Assembly (NCBI GenBank): GCA_949152475.1
Contig: OX424561.1
Location: 20,268,481 to 20,332,480, forward strand
Direction of reading: 5' to 3'
DNA length: 64,000 nucleotides
DNA from: Terebella lapidaria
Lineage: Eukaryota; Annelida; Polychaeta; Terebellida; Terebellidae
Shown here: positions 49,101 to 62,164 of the stretch, piece by piece
Layout of the letters: every line of letters begins with the position of its first letter
How positions within the stretch are numbered: the first letter of the stretch is position 1
Notes under the pieces: model-generated
Database searches by the model: none
Told to the model about the DNA's origin: nothing
The model's input: the letters and a program-made list of their open reading frames with translations, nothing else
Made by a program: the position numbers and the translations under genes

Positions 49101-49846
49101 GGTTTAAAAAATGCCCAAATTTTGCCTCTACAGATGAGACACGTGTAGATAGAGCGTAAGTTCGCATTATAAGCATATATGAAGTATATTGAACAACTAA
49201 TGATGACCTTTGCCTGACCCCGGATTACCTTGAGTGTAAATTGGTCTTTGCGCTTAAAACACTTGTACACACAGATTAGGATTGTGTATAAGCTTATAAT
49301 AAGTCATATATATATATATATAATTCTTGTTAACAGAGCTTATATGTTTATTATGAACAAATATATAAAGTGATATGGAGCATACCTAATGGTGAAATTG
49401 AAGTTAAAGATGACCTGGGTTGGTAAATCTCAAGGTCATATGTCGCCTGCAATGCTCAAAACCAAATTAATCGGTAACCTATCTTAGCCCTGGCCTTGGG
49501 ATAATTTTTATCTTTAAAGTTAACGGGCGAATCTTTCTGAAATTTTGCACAAAAATTCCTAAAAATATTTCGGGGGGGGTGGGGGGGAGTATTTTTTATT
49601 TTTTGTTAATTTCGCATTTTTCTCAAATTGGCGAGCATTTTTAACGTAAAACGGCCATTTTTCTAATTTGGAAGCCATTTTCTCAAAAACTGTGTGATTG
49701 ATTTTGAGATTTTTCTTTCGAAACATTCCTCTTATATACTATGACTATTTTGGACTTTTTTCCTAGTTTTGCATAGCATGAAATTTTGAATTATGAAGCT
49801 GGTAGGCCTTAAATTACTCGTAAAGCCCAAAAGTATGCCCAAAGGA
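48577..49846. repeat. 1.27-kb tandem duplication, first unit
   Basis: The unit starts ACTTGAAAGCACATCTCGA and is followed at once by a near-identical second copy. Visible differences are single bases plus changes in length of the (TA)n and G runs. Confidence 0.9.
48970..49004. repeat. (TA)n microsatellite
   Basis: About 17 TA dinucleotides. A shorter allele-like version sits at the equivalent place in the second duplicated unit (about 50240-50269). Confidence 0.9.
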
Positions 49847-50237
49847 CTTGAAAGCACATCTCGACATTGTCAAGAATAAATAAGAAATATGCAAAATTCG
49901 ATGACAGACAATCGGAAAATCGTCGTTAACTGTGCATGAAAATATTGGAATAGAAAATGATCGGTCTGCATTCACTGCCGGTTGCAACACGAGACTAATA
50001 CCAATGACGTCTGAAGACTGTATGTGTGTTGTGGACCACTCTGAGGAAAAAAAATGGTTGCGAAATTGATTGGCCCGAGTATAAATCTTGATTTTGGCAA
50101 CTCAATTTAGGCACATGATACATATTTTCAGACCAAAATTTGCACGAATTCTCATTCTATAGACAAAATGAAGCTATTGCAGACTGAATAAATTTTGTCA
50201 ATTCTAAAAGTGGTTATAGCTTTAAGCTTATGAGAAG

Positions 50238-50273
<36 letters not shown>

Positions 50274-51116
50274 CATCTTTTGTGATCTTAATCTTGAAGG
50301 TGTCACCTGCAATGCTTAAAACCAAAATTTCCCAGTAGCCTATCTTAGTTCTTGGGCTAATTTTGGGTTAAAAAAATGCCCAAATTTTGCCTCTACAGAT
50401 GAGACACGTGTAGATAGAGCGTAAGTTCGCATTATAAGCATATATGAAGTATATTGAACAACTAATGATGACCTTTGCCTGACCCCGGATTACCTTGAGT
50501 GTAAATTGGTCTTTGCGCTTAAAACACTTGTACACACAGGTTAGGATTGTGTATAAGCTTATAATAAGTCATATATATATATATATATAAAATTCTTGTT
50601 AACAGAGCTTATATGTTTATTATGAACAAATATATAAAGTCATATGGAGCATACCTAATGGTGAAATTGAAGTTAAAGATGACCTGGGTTGGTAAATCTC
50701 AAGGTCATATGTCGCCTGCAATGCTCAAAACCAAATTAATCGGTAACCTATCTTAGCCCTGGCCTTGGGATAATTTTTATCTTTAAAGTTAACGGGCGAA
50801 TCTTTCTGAAATTTTGCACAAAAATTCCTAAAAATATTTCGGGGGGGGGTGGGGGGGAGTATTTTTTATTTTTTGTTAATTTCGCATTTTTCTCAAATTG
50901 GCGAGCATTTTTAACGTAAAACGGCCATTTTTCTAATTTGGAAGCCATTTTCTCAAAAACTGTGTGATTGATTTTGAGATTTTTCTTTCGAAACATTCCT
51001 CTTATATACTATGACTATTTTGGACTTTTTTCCTAGTTTTGCATAGCATGAAATTTTGAATTATGAAGCTGGTAGGCCTTGAATTACTCGTAAAGACCAA
51101 AAGTATGCCCAAAGGA
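49847..51116. repeat. 1.27-kb tandem duplication, second unit
   Basis: Second copy of 48577-49846. It ends at CCCAAAGGAC, where the first copy runs into the repeat start. Confidence 0.9.
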
Positions 51117-51337
51117 CCCGAAATGGCCAATATTGCACTTTTTGACACTTTGCCCAATTCTATTCCTTAGCTTTCTCTCTAATTTCACAAGTGGATGGCA
51201 TGTAGGATTTCTAGCTTGTGAATATAAACAGTAGGCTTTGAATCACTCTAAAGGCCCAAAGTATTCGCACAAAATAGCCCAAATATTCAAAATTTCATCT
51301 TTCGGCACTTTGTTCGGAAACTTTTCAGCAACTTTTT

Positions 51338-52736
51338 AGGTTACCGGACCTATGGTCCGTTAACCTATTGGCATGGCGTTGCGTCCGTCGTCCATCGTCG
51401 TCGTCGTCGTCGTCCACATTTTTATCTTTTTTGTTTACGGGCGAATTTTTCTGAAATTTTGAACAAAAATACTTTAAAATAATTCAAGAAGGAGGTAATA
51501 TTTAGTTTTTTTATTTTCGCATTTTTTTTTCAAAAAGGCGGCCGTTTTCGACGAAAAATGCCTGATTTTGGACTTTGGCGGCCATTTTCTCAAATCTGTT
51601 CAGTAACTTTTTTTTCTTTTTGATACATAACACTCCTCATATGTACTCCTATGATGTCTATAAATTTCGTTGCGCTCGAATCGCTCGAAGTGGGCCATTC
51701 TGGCCCAAACTCGGCCCAAATGGGACTTTCCCATGTTAAATTCTCCTATACTTTAAAATGGAACACATTTTGCCTAATATATCACTTAAAATTGAGATTA
51801 GAGACTAGGAATCAATTGTGGACATATAGGAAATGATATATGCTGTATATTCTCGTGACCTTGAATTTGACGTCTGACCTCAGTTTCAAGGTCAGAGCAC
51901 AAAATGGCCAATATCTTGCTTATTATCGACTCTACAGCTTAGGAATCAATTGTGGACATATAGGAAATGATATGTGCTGAATATTCTGATGGCCTTGAAT
52001 TTGACCTTTGACTCCATTTTCAAGGTCATAGTACAAAATGGCTTATATCTCGCTTATTATCGACTCTACAGCTTAGGAATCAATTGTGGACATATAAGAA
52101 ATGATATATACAGAATATTCTGATGACCTTAAATTTAACCTTTGACCCCATTTTCAAGGTCATAGGACAAAATGGCTAATATCTCGCTTGTTGTCGACTT
52201 TACAGCTTAGGAATCAGTTATGAACTTATAGGAAATGATATGTGCAAATTATTGTCATGACCTTGAATTTTACCTTTGACCTCATTTTCAAGGTCACAGG
52301 ACAAAATGGCTAATATCTCACTTATTATCGATTTTACAGCTCAGGAATCAATTGTGGACATATAGGAAATGATATTGCTGAATATTCTCGTGACCTTGAA
52401 TTTGACCTCTGACCTCATTTTCAAGGTCCAAGGACAAACTGGCTCATATATTGCTTCTCTTTTGTCTGTATGGCTTGGGAATCAATTGTGGACATATAGA
52501 AAATTATATACAATGTACACTGAATATTTTGATGACCTTGAATTTGACCTTTGCTTTCATTTTCAAGGCCACAGCACAAAATTGCTAATATCTCTCTGAT
52601 TATTGAATTTACAGCTTAGCAATCAACTGTGGACATGATATATGCTTGATATTATATATGCTGAATATTCTCTTGACCTTGAATTTAACCAGTGACCTGG
52701 CTAACATCTATAATATTAAACATTGTACGGTAACCT
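51338..52736 (+). mobile_element. Helitron-like (HINE) element
   Basis: It opens after a T-run with AGGTTACCGGACCTATGGTCC and GTTAACC, the 5' hairpin. The TCGTCGTCG microsatellite and about seven core repeats of ~135 bp follow, matching those in DNAL1 intron 4. It ends with the subterminal GTACGGTAACCT (52725-52736). No 3' hairpin follows; another 5' end abuts directly. Confidence 0.65.
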
Positions 52737-52890
52737 ACCTATGGTCCGATAACCTATTGGCATGGCGTTGCGTCCGTCGTCCGTTGTCGTCGTCCACATT
52801 TTTATTTTTTTCTGTTTACGGGCGATTTTTTTCTGAAATTTTGCACAAAAATGCATAAAGATATTTCAAGGAGGTATTTTTTTAATTTTT
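52737..52890 (+). mobile_element. 5'-end fragment of a Helitron-like element
   Basis: ACCTATGGTCCGATAACC, the GCGTTGCGTCCGTCGTCC segment and the start of the ATTTTTATTTTTTTCTG region are present. A further copy then interrupts at 52891. Confidence 0.55.
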
Positions 52891-53781
52891 AGGTTACCGG
52901 ACCTTTGGTCCGATAACCTATTGGCATGGCGTTGCGTCCGTCTTCCGTTCGTCGTCCGTCCGTCCAGGCATACCAGAAGGGTTTACGGGGATTTCTTAGG
53001 GGACAAAAAGCTGAAAACGCCCCACAACCACAGTTTAAGCCAAAAGTGCGGTTTTGACTTACGAGGAAAGTTTAGATAGGATATTTAACATTGGGTCCGC
53101 CCGTAGCGCCCGTCCGTCGTCCATCCGTAAACAATTTTATCTTTAAAGTTTACGGTTGAATCTTTCTGAAATTTTGCACAAAAATGCCTAAAAATATTTC
53201 GAGAGGGAGATATTTTTTAGTTTTTTTATTATCGCATTTATTTCAAAACGGCGGCCATTTTTGACGAAAAACAACCAATTTTGGAATTTGACGGTTGTTT
53301 TCTCAAAATCTGTTCGGTAACTTTTTTTCTTATTGACGCATAACACTCCTCATATGTACCCCTGTGACGTGTATAAGCTTCGTTGCTCTTGAATCGCTCG
53401 AAGTGGGCCATTTTGGACCCAAACTCGGCTAAGATCTCGCTTATTGACTTCATAGTGTGGTAATCAATGATGCACATATAGGAAATGTCATACGCCAAAT
53501 TCTGACAACCTTGAATTTCACCTTTGCCTTCATTTTCAAGGCCACAGATTCTGACAACCTTGAATTTCACCTTTGCCTTCATTTTCAAGGCCACAGGACA
53601 AAATTGCTAATATCTCTGATTATTGAATTTACAGCTTAGCAATCAATTGTGGACATGATATATGCTTAATATTATAGATGCCGAATATTCTCTTGACCTT
53701 GAATTTAACCAGTGACCTGGCATCTAAAATATTAAACATATATTGTCCGGTAACCTATCTTTTAGCCCTTGGCCTAATTTT
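52891..53781 (+). mobile_element. Helitron-like (HINE) element, short or rearranged copy
   Basis: It starts AGGTTACCGGACC with GGTCCGATAACC. A second GTCCGTCGTCCATCCG block near 53110 suggests one copy nested in another. A 44-bp stretch containing GATTCTGACAACCTTGAATT is directly duplicated near 53500-53590. It ends with GTCCGGTAACCT (53745-53756) and the hairpin TTAGCCCTTGGCCTAA (53762-53777). Confidence 0.6.
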
Positions 53782-55500
53782 CTTTAATTTAACATATGAG
53801 TGGCATTTAGTACTGCTTAGCTTGTGTATTGAGAAAGAGGACCTCAAATTGCTCGAAAGGCCCGAATTAGGCCCGAAAGGCCAAAAAGGACCAAAATTCC
53901 ACTTTGTTCAAAATTCTATAAATTCTTCTCTAATTTCATATATTCATGGTATTATGTACTGTCTAACTCATGACGTGTGCTATTATGTAATGTGTTTAGA
54001 TATGGAATGTCTTAAATCGCTCGAAAGGCCCGAAATTCAGGCCAATATGGCCCGAAACGGCCTGAAATAACCCCTGAAATAACAGGCCCCTGTAAACTAA
54101 AATGGTTTGGGCATGTATTATGAACATATAGGAAGTCGTATATGGTGGATCTCTCGATGACCTTGAATTTGACCTCATTATTTCGAATTGTTAAACTTCA
54201 AGGTCACGTCCAAAGTGAAATGTGTAATTTGACCTCTACATACTAAACGGGTGCAGGTTTATGTGATCAGTCACGATCAGTTACGTGATCAGTTACGTAT
54301 TGCTGATCTTTGGTAATCTTGAAGTTGACCTCAGATAACCTTGAGTGATAAATCTAAATGTTGCCTCTGACCTGAACTGTGTGAATTGGGTTCTGCATAC
54401 AAATTTTCTGTAGATAGAGCTTAGGTTTTTAGTTGCATTATGAACATATAGGAAGCGGATATTTTGGTAGTCTTGAAGCTGATCTCGGATGACATTGAGT
54501 GTAAATCAGAAGGTCACAACTGACCTCAAAGATGTAAATTGGACTCAGATTGGACATGAAAACGGCCGTAGATTGAGTCCAGGCTTGGATTACAAACTGC
54601 AAGCGTTCACTCAGTCGTACAAATGAGTACCCGATTGGTAGTGTTTGCTAATGTATGTGTGACCTAGTCACCTTGCGCCAGTGGCAACCTTACAGGTGAT
54701 TGTCTATTGACGGTGGTCGGAAAGTGGTTACAGGCCATAAAATCGGGGGTAATAATTGTACAGCGCTTTGAGAATGTTGGAAAACGTTAGAAAGCGCTAT
54801 ATAAAAGCCTACAATTATTAATTATTATTATTATTAAATAGGAAGTCGTATATGAGTTCACATCCAGAGTTCACATCTGACCTGAATTGGAAAATGAGTA
54901 AATTGGACTCTGCATACAAAACGGCTATGGATAAAGCTAATTTTGAATTATAAGCATATGGAAAATCATATATGTTGGATGGTGACCTTGAATTTTATCT
55001 TACTTGACCTTGAGTGGTGAATTTCAAGGTCACGTCCAAACTGAAATGTGTGATTTGACATCTACATACGAGACGGCTGAAGATAGAGCTTAGGTTTGTA
55101 TTATAAACGTATTGAAGTACATAATATATTACGTATCTTCCGATAGTCTTGAAGCTGGCCTCAAGTGAGCTTGAGTGATCAATCCAAAGGTCACATCAGA
55201 CCTGAAATGTATAAATTGGACTCTGCATACAAAACAGTGTGTTGATAGAGCTCGGGTCTGTATTATGAGCATACAGAAATTCATGTATGGTATGTCCTTT
55301 TGTGACCTTGAACTTGACTTAAGATGACCTTGTGTGGTCATAGTTGATGTGACTTTGAGGTGACAGATGTGAATTGGCCGATGCTTGTAGATAGACCTTA
55401 GCTTTGTATTATGAACATATATAGAGAGTCACATAAGGTGGTTCTTTGGGTAACCTAGAATTTGATCTTCAGTGGTTTTGATATATGTTAAACCAGCAAT
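53782..55500 (+). repeat. Degenerate core repeats of the Helitron-like family
   Basis: About eight diverged ~150-bp units have TTATGAACATATAGGAAGTCG, TGACCTTGAATTTGACC and AAGGTCACRTC, with CTCTACATAC/CTCTGCATAC spacers. There are no terminal structures. A SINE interrupts one unit near 54.6-54.84 kb. Confidence 0.6.
54592..54840 (+). mobile_element. SINE-like retroposon
   Basis: It ends with TGTACAGCGCTTTGAGAATG, then AAAGCGCTATATAAAAGCC and an (ATT)n tail. This 3' module is shared by many invertebrate SINEs and their LINE partners. The element splits a core-repeat unit (GGCTTGGATTA ... ATAGGAAGTCGTATATG), which marks it as an insertion. A tRNA-like head is not clear, so the left edge is approximate. 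Confidence 0.6.
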
Positions 55501-57275
55501 TTTACTGAATAAAAAGTGTTCTGGCTAACAATGTTCTACATTTCTTCTGTAATTATTTCTTCCAGCCCGCCTGATTTTTTTTCTGTGTAAAGTTTGCGTG
55601 AAAACACGTAATTTTTTTATTCACCTTCCTCATAATGTGAGCTGTGTCGAGTAACTCCTGGAATACTTCAAGATAGTTGAAATATTGACACATGTTCAAA
55701 TGATAATTCATTGTATGGCAATTGTAGAGGTGAAGTTGAGTTCGACAATTCGAACAGAATTCTCAACATATGAGGCACCACTGACTCCTCAATGAATTCA
55801 ATCCAGAAGATATATGTGGCGGATCCTTCGTTGATCTGGAAATACCTTGGGTGGTTATTCTCAAAGGCTCATACATTGTATAATCCAAAACGTGCATCAA
55901 TACGAAACAAATTGTTCAGTTGTAGCTGTTGTATTTTAACATTGTAATTATGAGCATACGGGGTTTTATTTATGGTGATATTTATTATGAATATTGTAGC
56001 TACATTGGAAACGTCATTTATAATCGCTTCGAATATTAATTCGACCCTTAAATCAATGAAATAATATACCAATGCAAAAATACATTTTATTTGCTAGTAT
56101 TCATGTTCTCATGAGTTTTAGAAATTTCCTAATAACAGATAATCCAAGGACAAAAACTATTGTGTGTAATATGTTACATGAGCTGAGTAATGAAAATTTT
56201 GTGCTTTTGATGGTCCTGTGCTTTTTTCATACAATTGAATCAAAGGTGGTACAAATGACCAATAACAAAGGATGATACAAGAACTGGGTATTACACAAAG
56301 ACATTCATGCAATGGAAAGGTAAAATGAGTCGCGAATTAATTTCATTTTCGTCCGGGGACACTGGAGAATCTCTTTAATTCCCGAAAAAAACTTCAGGAA
56401 TAATCTTGACCATCACAAAAAGATAGCCAAAGCGATCCATTTCTCTCTCCATTGTGTCTGTTGTTTCATTTTTACAAGAAAACACAGGGAGATAACCTTT
56501 CAATTATGACGAGTTTTATATTAATTCTCCACTTATACGTACGAATGTCTATTTATTGTTGAAATGACCAGTTGACTGATTAATGAAATAGTCTGCAATA
56601 ACGTGAACGTGGTCGTTTTTATCCTCACTTTCCAAGACGTTTTAGCTCCTACATATTGTTGTGTGACGGACGAAGTTTCTCGTTACGTCCATGTATACCG
56701 TGATATCGTTTTAATAATTATCACCCCGCTAATATATCAGTAATTTCCTAGCCTTTTGCAAGTGCATTATTGCTGGTACTGACCATTGTGCCCTGGGCGA
56801 CTTTGCCAACAAGAGGACTCGTCGACGAATGCCTTCGGACTTGTCGCTGCGCCGTCTGTTCCTATTGTCCAGTCCGTAACCTTACCGCCGGCCAATTTAT
56901 CCCATCGATGTGACAATCGCCATGTGCAGACCGGATAAGTTTCCTCATTGTGCGAGCTACAGTGAATTAAGTACGAGCTTTTAGTGGTAAAATTACACTG
57001 ATTAACATGTTCGCTATACAATACCGCTATATCGAACAAGCATGCGCTGACAGTTAATGTCATTTAGTGGTATTTTATTCTGAAGAATTCTATGCAGAAT
57101 ACGTCGCAAATTGGTAGAGGCATTCGACTGAATTGTTGCAATGGGGCCAATCATTGGGTTCTTATTATTGGTCATACTTTAGACGCGTGCTATTTGAGAC
57201 GATTGTATTGTGATCTCGCCAGTCTCATGTCGCTTATTCCTCGTCTAAAGCAAAGAGCAGTTGTGTACAAGTACA
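55501..57275. other. No gene recognised
   Basis: AT-rich DNA. A minus-strand open frame of 98 codons at 56767-57063 has no recognisable family and no supporting splice or repeat context; I leave it unassigned. Confidence 0.4.
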
Positions 57276-57304
57276 ATTAGTTATGGTGTACGATGGCGGC
57301 CACC

Positions 57305-57638
57305 TCGTGGCCTCGTGGACTCGCCTTAGTATATATGCGAGGCCACGAAGCGAGGCTGCGAGGCCACGAAGCGAGGCCGCGAGGCCACGAAGCGAGGCCA
57401 CGAGGCCACGAAGCGAGTCCACGAGGCCACGAAGCGAGTCCACGAGGCCACGAAGCGAGGCCACGAAGCGAGTCCACGAGGCCACGAAGCGAGGCCGCGA
57501 GGCCACGAAGCGAGTCCACGAGGCCACGAAGCGAGTCCACGAGGCCACGAAGCGAGGCCACGAAGCAAGTCCACGAGGCCACGAAGCGAGGGCACGAAGC
57601 GAGGCTACGAGGCCACGAAGCGAGGGCACGAAGCGAGT
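57305..57638. repeat. Left minisatellite arm of foldback element A
   Basis: GC-rich 15-21-bp units built from GAGGCCACGAAGCGAG and GAGTCCAC. Inverted relative to 58560-58915. Confidence 0.9.
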
Positions 57639-58559
57639 CCAAGATGATACAAAACAAAACCCAAAACCCTGTCACAAAACATTTGTCCATACAGACTCAT
57701 GCAGGAAATTGTGAGTGGCATTCCCTCAACATGGATAAAAAGAAATTTACTTTTTATGTGTGAATAATTATTAGGGAATTCCGTTTAATGTGACTGAACT
57801 AAACTTAATATTTCTTTTAAAGTCATACAAATGCAGGGGTTTGCATCGTCTTGAAAGCTGACCAGTAACTTGAGGAGTTTTCTAATTGCTATTATTCATC
57901 ACAGCTAACACTTTTTGTTCTTGGCACCCAGAGGATCGAATAACAAAAGAACTTATATTGGAGGATGTAAATATGCCAGTCCTGAAAAAAAGGTACATAA
58001 ATTATATTATAATAAACTGATTGGTTGCTGGAAACTTTACGAATCACACATTCACACAGTTTTCCAAATATGTCATTCAGTCATCATCAGATACGAAGAG
58101 ATTATAGGTCACACCGATTGGAAAGAGCATTGTCGGTGTCATTGAACCTGACTTCGAGTACAGATAAGTTTTAGGTTCAAACGTGGTGTGTTGTAGTTGT
58201 GGTTTATATATTTCACAAATCATTTTTTGTTAGCTTATAGTCAATATGTAGTCTAATGTAAGTGATATATAGACTGAAAAATAGACCTAGATGCCATAGA
58301 AAAGTGTACATTTAATACGATCGTCTACATATATTTACGATCTTATCCAGTACCGAAAACGTCTTGATAACAGATATACAAACGCTTTGCATATACACAT
58401 ATGAAATGTCGGTAGTTGTGGTAGCTGTCTTTGATACATATTTGTAGTATATTATTGATATAAACAAGTACCGTTCGGCATTTTTCAGATGAAGAAAGAT
58501 CACTGAATATTGTTGCGAATGCGTTATGATTCCTCATGGGTTCATGCGTGAGCTTGCTC

Positions 58560-58915
58560 CGTGGCCTTGTGAACTTCTTTCGTTGCCTCGCTTCGTGGCC
58601 TCGTGGACTCGCTTCGTGGCCTCGCCTTAGTTCATATGCGAGGCCACGAAGCGAGGCAACGAGGCCACGAAGCGAGTGAAGACACAGACTCGCTTCGTGG
58701 CCTCGTGGACTCGCTTCGTGGCCTCGCGGCCTCGCTTCGTGGCCTCGCAGCCTCGCTTCGTGGCCTCGCGGACTCGCTTCGTGGCCTCGTTGCCTCGCTT
58801 CGTGGTCTCGCTTCGTGGCCTCGCAGCCTCGCTTCGTGGCCTCGCGGCCTCGCTTCGTGGCCTCGCAGCCTCGCTTCGTGGCCTCGCATATATACTAAGG
58901 CGAGGCCACGAGGCC
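58560..58915. repeat. Right minisatellite arm of foldback element A
   Basis: Complementary units CTCGCTTCGTGGCCTCG with variants. A short internal inversion occurs at 58637-58690, where the units briefly read in the opposite sense. Confidence 0.9.
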
Positions 58916-58948
58916 ACGAGGTGGCCGCCATCGTACACCATAATTAGT

Positions 58949-60530
58949 CAATTACGGTCGTCTTGGTGTCCAGATATAGATCTACATCACAAAAACTCCT
59001 AGATCCTTTCCAGGACTTTAGGGTTATTACCGGATTGTTCTTCACATATTATAAATTAGCATGGCCGCCACTTGTAATCAATGTATGAGCGGCTATTATG
59101 GCCCCGACAGCACTTGCAGTCTATCAGTGATCAATTTATAATTGGCTCGTATGCTTCTATGAAAACGTAGTATCAAATGGGTGCCAATTTATTAAATTCA
59201 TTGTGACATTGCGAGAAAGTTTGGAGAGGTCCAAATTAACTATTATAATAATTACAATATCTCAAGGCTGAAGAACGTCATGTTCACGCATCTAATAGCC
59301 GCATAAGAGTCGGAACATTTCTTGGATTTCAAAGAGCTATATAGCTGATAAAAACGGGTTATTAATTAAGATTACCCACTTGCTCCAACCGCTAATTGTG
59401 ATAAAGGGCAGACTCCTGCATTGAGTAACATGATCGCTTCGAGAAATCGCATGCCCTTAATGCCACTGAAGAAAATTAAAAGCACAAGTTGCGGTGAATG
59501 AATTTCCTGCGAATAACATCGATAGCCCTTGCGGAGACATTGCCGTCCACGCGAGAGTGCTCCTGACTCGGGGGTGGGGCAGTCATCCCTGGATCGTTAT
59601 AAATGACCGGCCAGAGTCGTTTATTTCTTATATCCGGATTCAACAAACCACCCGTCACCTCGCTAAGTTAAAATTGATTTGGGACCTTGTCACGTGAATG
59701 GAAGCAAAACCAACGGTGCTGCAGCTTACCGGTAAATTGATTTGATGGTCCGTTGCTTCAGTGTATATATACATGTATGATGTATGTTGCAAGAGAAGCA
59801 GAATACATTATCACTTCTATATGTTTCCTGTGATACAAACCTAAACTCTATCTTCAATGGGTCTTTATCTCAATTGTTTTGGCCCTCAGTGACACAACCT
59901 GAGCATTCAAGTTCATAAAGTCGTCAAAGGATTCACCGAATATTTTTTTTTGTATTCTGATAACCCAAACCAATGCCCTCTTATGGCATTGACATTGACC
60001 GCTGTAGGACATATTGGATCGAGTGCAGGTCACCGTAAGATGCTTTAATTCCTAAATGATTGTTTATTTGACCAGTGCGTAGTGCTGGGCTTCGATTATC
60101 TGGTCAAATCACACTACTGGGAGTCGCTTGGCCAAAAATAATTTGAAAGTGTGAAAACGAAATTGGTTTGTACCCGAAAACACCGACAGATGTCCAGATT
60201 ATTGTTCATCGTTATGCGGCCGTATTGAAATCGCAATCGATGCATAGCTGGCTGGATTACATGCATCATTCTGTTGCCAACAGCTTTAATAGAATGAATG
60301 GAAGACACATATTAGACATTGTTTAAGTAGCCTACATTTTGATAACTGATTTCAAATCTTTGATAATAAGTCTTGTGAGAAACTGTAATGGCGTTCACTA
60401 TGGTAAGTTTTCTAGCACAATATTTTGTCGATTTTGTTGAGTTCATCGAGGGTCCAGCAACCAAATCAGTTTTATACCCGATGACTTTTCTGTTCGCCAC
60501 ACAAATAATTGTCTCTACAGAACATTACAG
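58949..60530. other. No gene recognised
   Basis: AT-rich DNA with only short open frames. Nothing I can name. Confidence 0.4.
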
Positions 60531-61827
60531 TGCTTGTGCAGATCTAAGCTCTATATTTTGTATGCAGAGCACAACTCACACATTTAGGTTCAGCTGTTAC
60601 CTTTAGATTACCACTCGAGGTCATGTGAAATTAACTTCCAGATCACTGAAAATCTGCCTTATATGATCACATATGGTCATAATACAAATTTGAGCTCCAA
60701 ATACAGTCGTTTTGTATGCAGAAGTCAAGTCTGACTTTCCAGTTTGAATGTGACTTTGATACTCACCACTCAAATCATGTAAGGTCAGGTTCTAGGTCAC
60801 CAAAATATCCGCCATACAAACTTGAACTCTATCTACAGACGGTGTGTATGCAGAGTCCAATTTACAAATCTCAGGACAAATGTGGCTTCGGATTTACCAG
60901 TCAATGTATTCTGAGGTCAAACCCATGACCATCAAATATCTGCCATATATGACTTTCTTTATTCATATAACACATATTGAAAGCTGCTGCCTTCGAGTGT
61001 ATGTAATATTTTTTTTCAAAACCAATTGGTGTGCTCAATGATTTTGACGATTACAGTCCGTCCGAGTTGTCTTGTCATCCGTTTTAGTGCCCATTTTGTA
61101 CCGGTTTTGTAAATAAACAAAAGAAGTGTATCCATCAAACCCGAATGTAAACAAATGCTCAGTACATTTTCCCGTTCGAATGTGCATATATAGTGTAGTT
61201 GTGAAAAATAATCAGTGATATACCATGATGTGCGTGGAATTGTCAGTCTATCTCGCACTTCTATGCTTTGTTTACATCTGCGTGTGATGGATACAGTTCC
61301 TGTATTTACGCGAGAACCGCCTGTTCAAATGAGCAAAATTTCCCTGAGGACTGGTTATTTTCATTACATTTGATGTGAGTATGTTTCATTCGGTTAGTTT
61401 AGCATGTTTAATATGAAATATAGTTTTCAAAAAAATACTGACTGGTTTCGAAGGCAGCTGCTTTAAGCTCAGTCGTTTTGTGTCGTTTTGTGTGTAGAGG
61501 TAGGCCTACTTACACACAGAGGTGCATATATATCTCTCCAGGTCATGACAGTTCATGTTCAAGGTCACCAAAAGATGTGCCACATTGAATTACATACTTC
61601 CTACGATTTTTATACACAAGATAGTCAGTGAATCATTAGTGTAAGCGATTACTGAAGACATTTTGAGCAAATTGCCAAAAAGTGGAATTTCGCCTTTTTT
61701 GGATTAAGGCATTCCATCTTTATACACTTTGCGAATGGCCTAAAATGTAGTGTTTGTGAGAAATCAGAAAACAAATTCGGAGAAAATGGCCATCAAAGTC
61801 CAAATTTGATCGAAAAGATTTGATCGT
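60531..61827 (-). mobile_element. Inverted Helitron-like (HINE) element, 3' portion
   Basis: On the minus strand this holds diverged core units (60531-60990 and about 61540-61640) and then the segment TTTGGACTTTGATGGCCATTTTCTC, a match to the 5' interior of the plus-strand copies. About 61000-61540 is unlike the core and may be another insertion. The element continues at 63205-63285 beyond a foldback insertion. Confidence 0.6.
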
Positions 61828-61864
61828 TACGGAAGCGTATTGCTATCAAGTGTGTAAAAATTTG

Positions 61865-62095
61865 TATCTCGTACGTACGACTTACTAACTCGTATCTACG
61901 ACTTATTAAGTCATATGTATGACTTATTAAGTCGTATGTACAACTTATTAAGTCATACGTATGACTTATTAAGTCATACGTACGACTTACTTACTCGTAC
62001 GTACGACTTACTAACTCGTACGTACGACTTATTAACTCGTACGTACGAGTTAATAAGTCGTACATATGACATATAAGTCATACGTACGAGATACA
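61865..62095. repeat. CGTACG-rich minisatellite, first block
   Basis: About a dozen ~20-bp units joining GACTTATTAA or GACTTACTAA with CGTACGTA. Nearly every unit is itself palindromic. Confidence 0.9.
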
Positions 62096-62164
62096 TTTTT
62101 TTGCACACTTGATAACAATACGTTTCACTACGGAAGCGTATTGCTATCAAGTGTGTAAAATTTC

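Larger units (their letters stand above)
57282..58942. mobile_element. Foldback element A with minisatellite arms
   Basis: The terminal inverted repeat begins TATGGTGTACGATGGCGGCC and ends with its complement. It is flanked by the 6-bp duplication ATTAGT (57276-57281 and 58943-58948). The arms are arrays of CCACGAAGCGAG and GGCCACGAGG-type units (about 57300-57635, and inverted at 58560-58920). About 0.9 kb of unrelated AT-rich DNA lies between them. Array units are multiples of three and lack stops, so several frames stay open on both strands. No transposase. Confidence 0.85.

Noticed and set aside
56767-57063. 98-aa minus-strand frame rich in Cys/Trp/His
   Set aside because: No recognisable family, no splice-consistent neighbours and only a modest length; could be chance.
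57234-57763. Five overlapping open frames on both strands encoding Arg/Trp/Ser/Pro-rich or His/Glu/Ala-rich repeats
   Set aside because: They are translations of a stop-free minisatellite in the arm of a foldback element. There are no start context, splice sites or conserved domains.
58603-59002. Repeat-protein-like frames (plus and minus)
   Set aside because: Inverted arm of the same foldback element; same reasoning.
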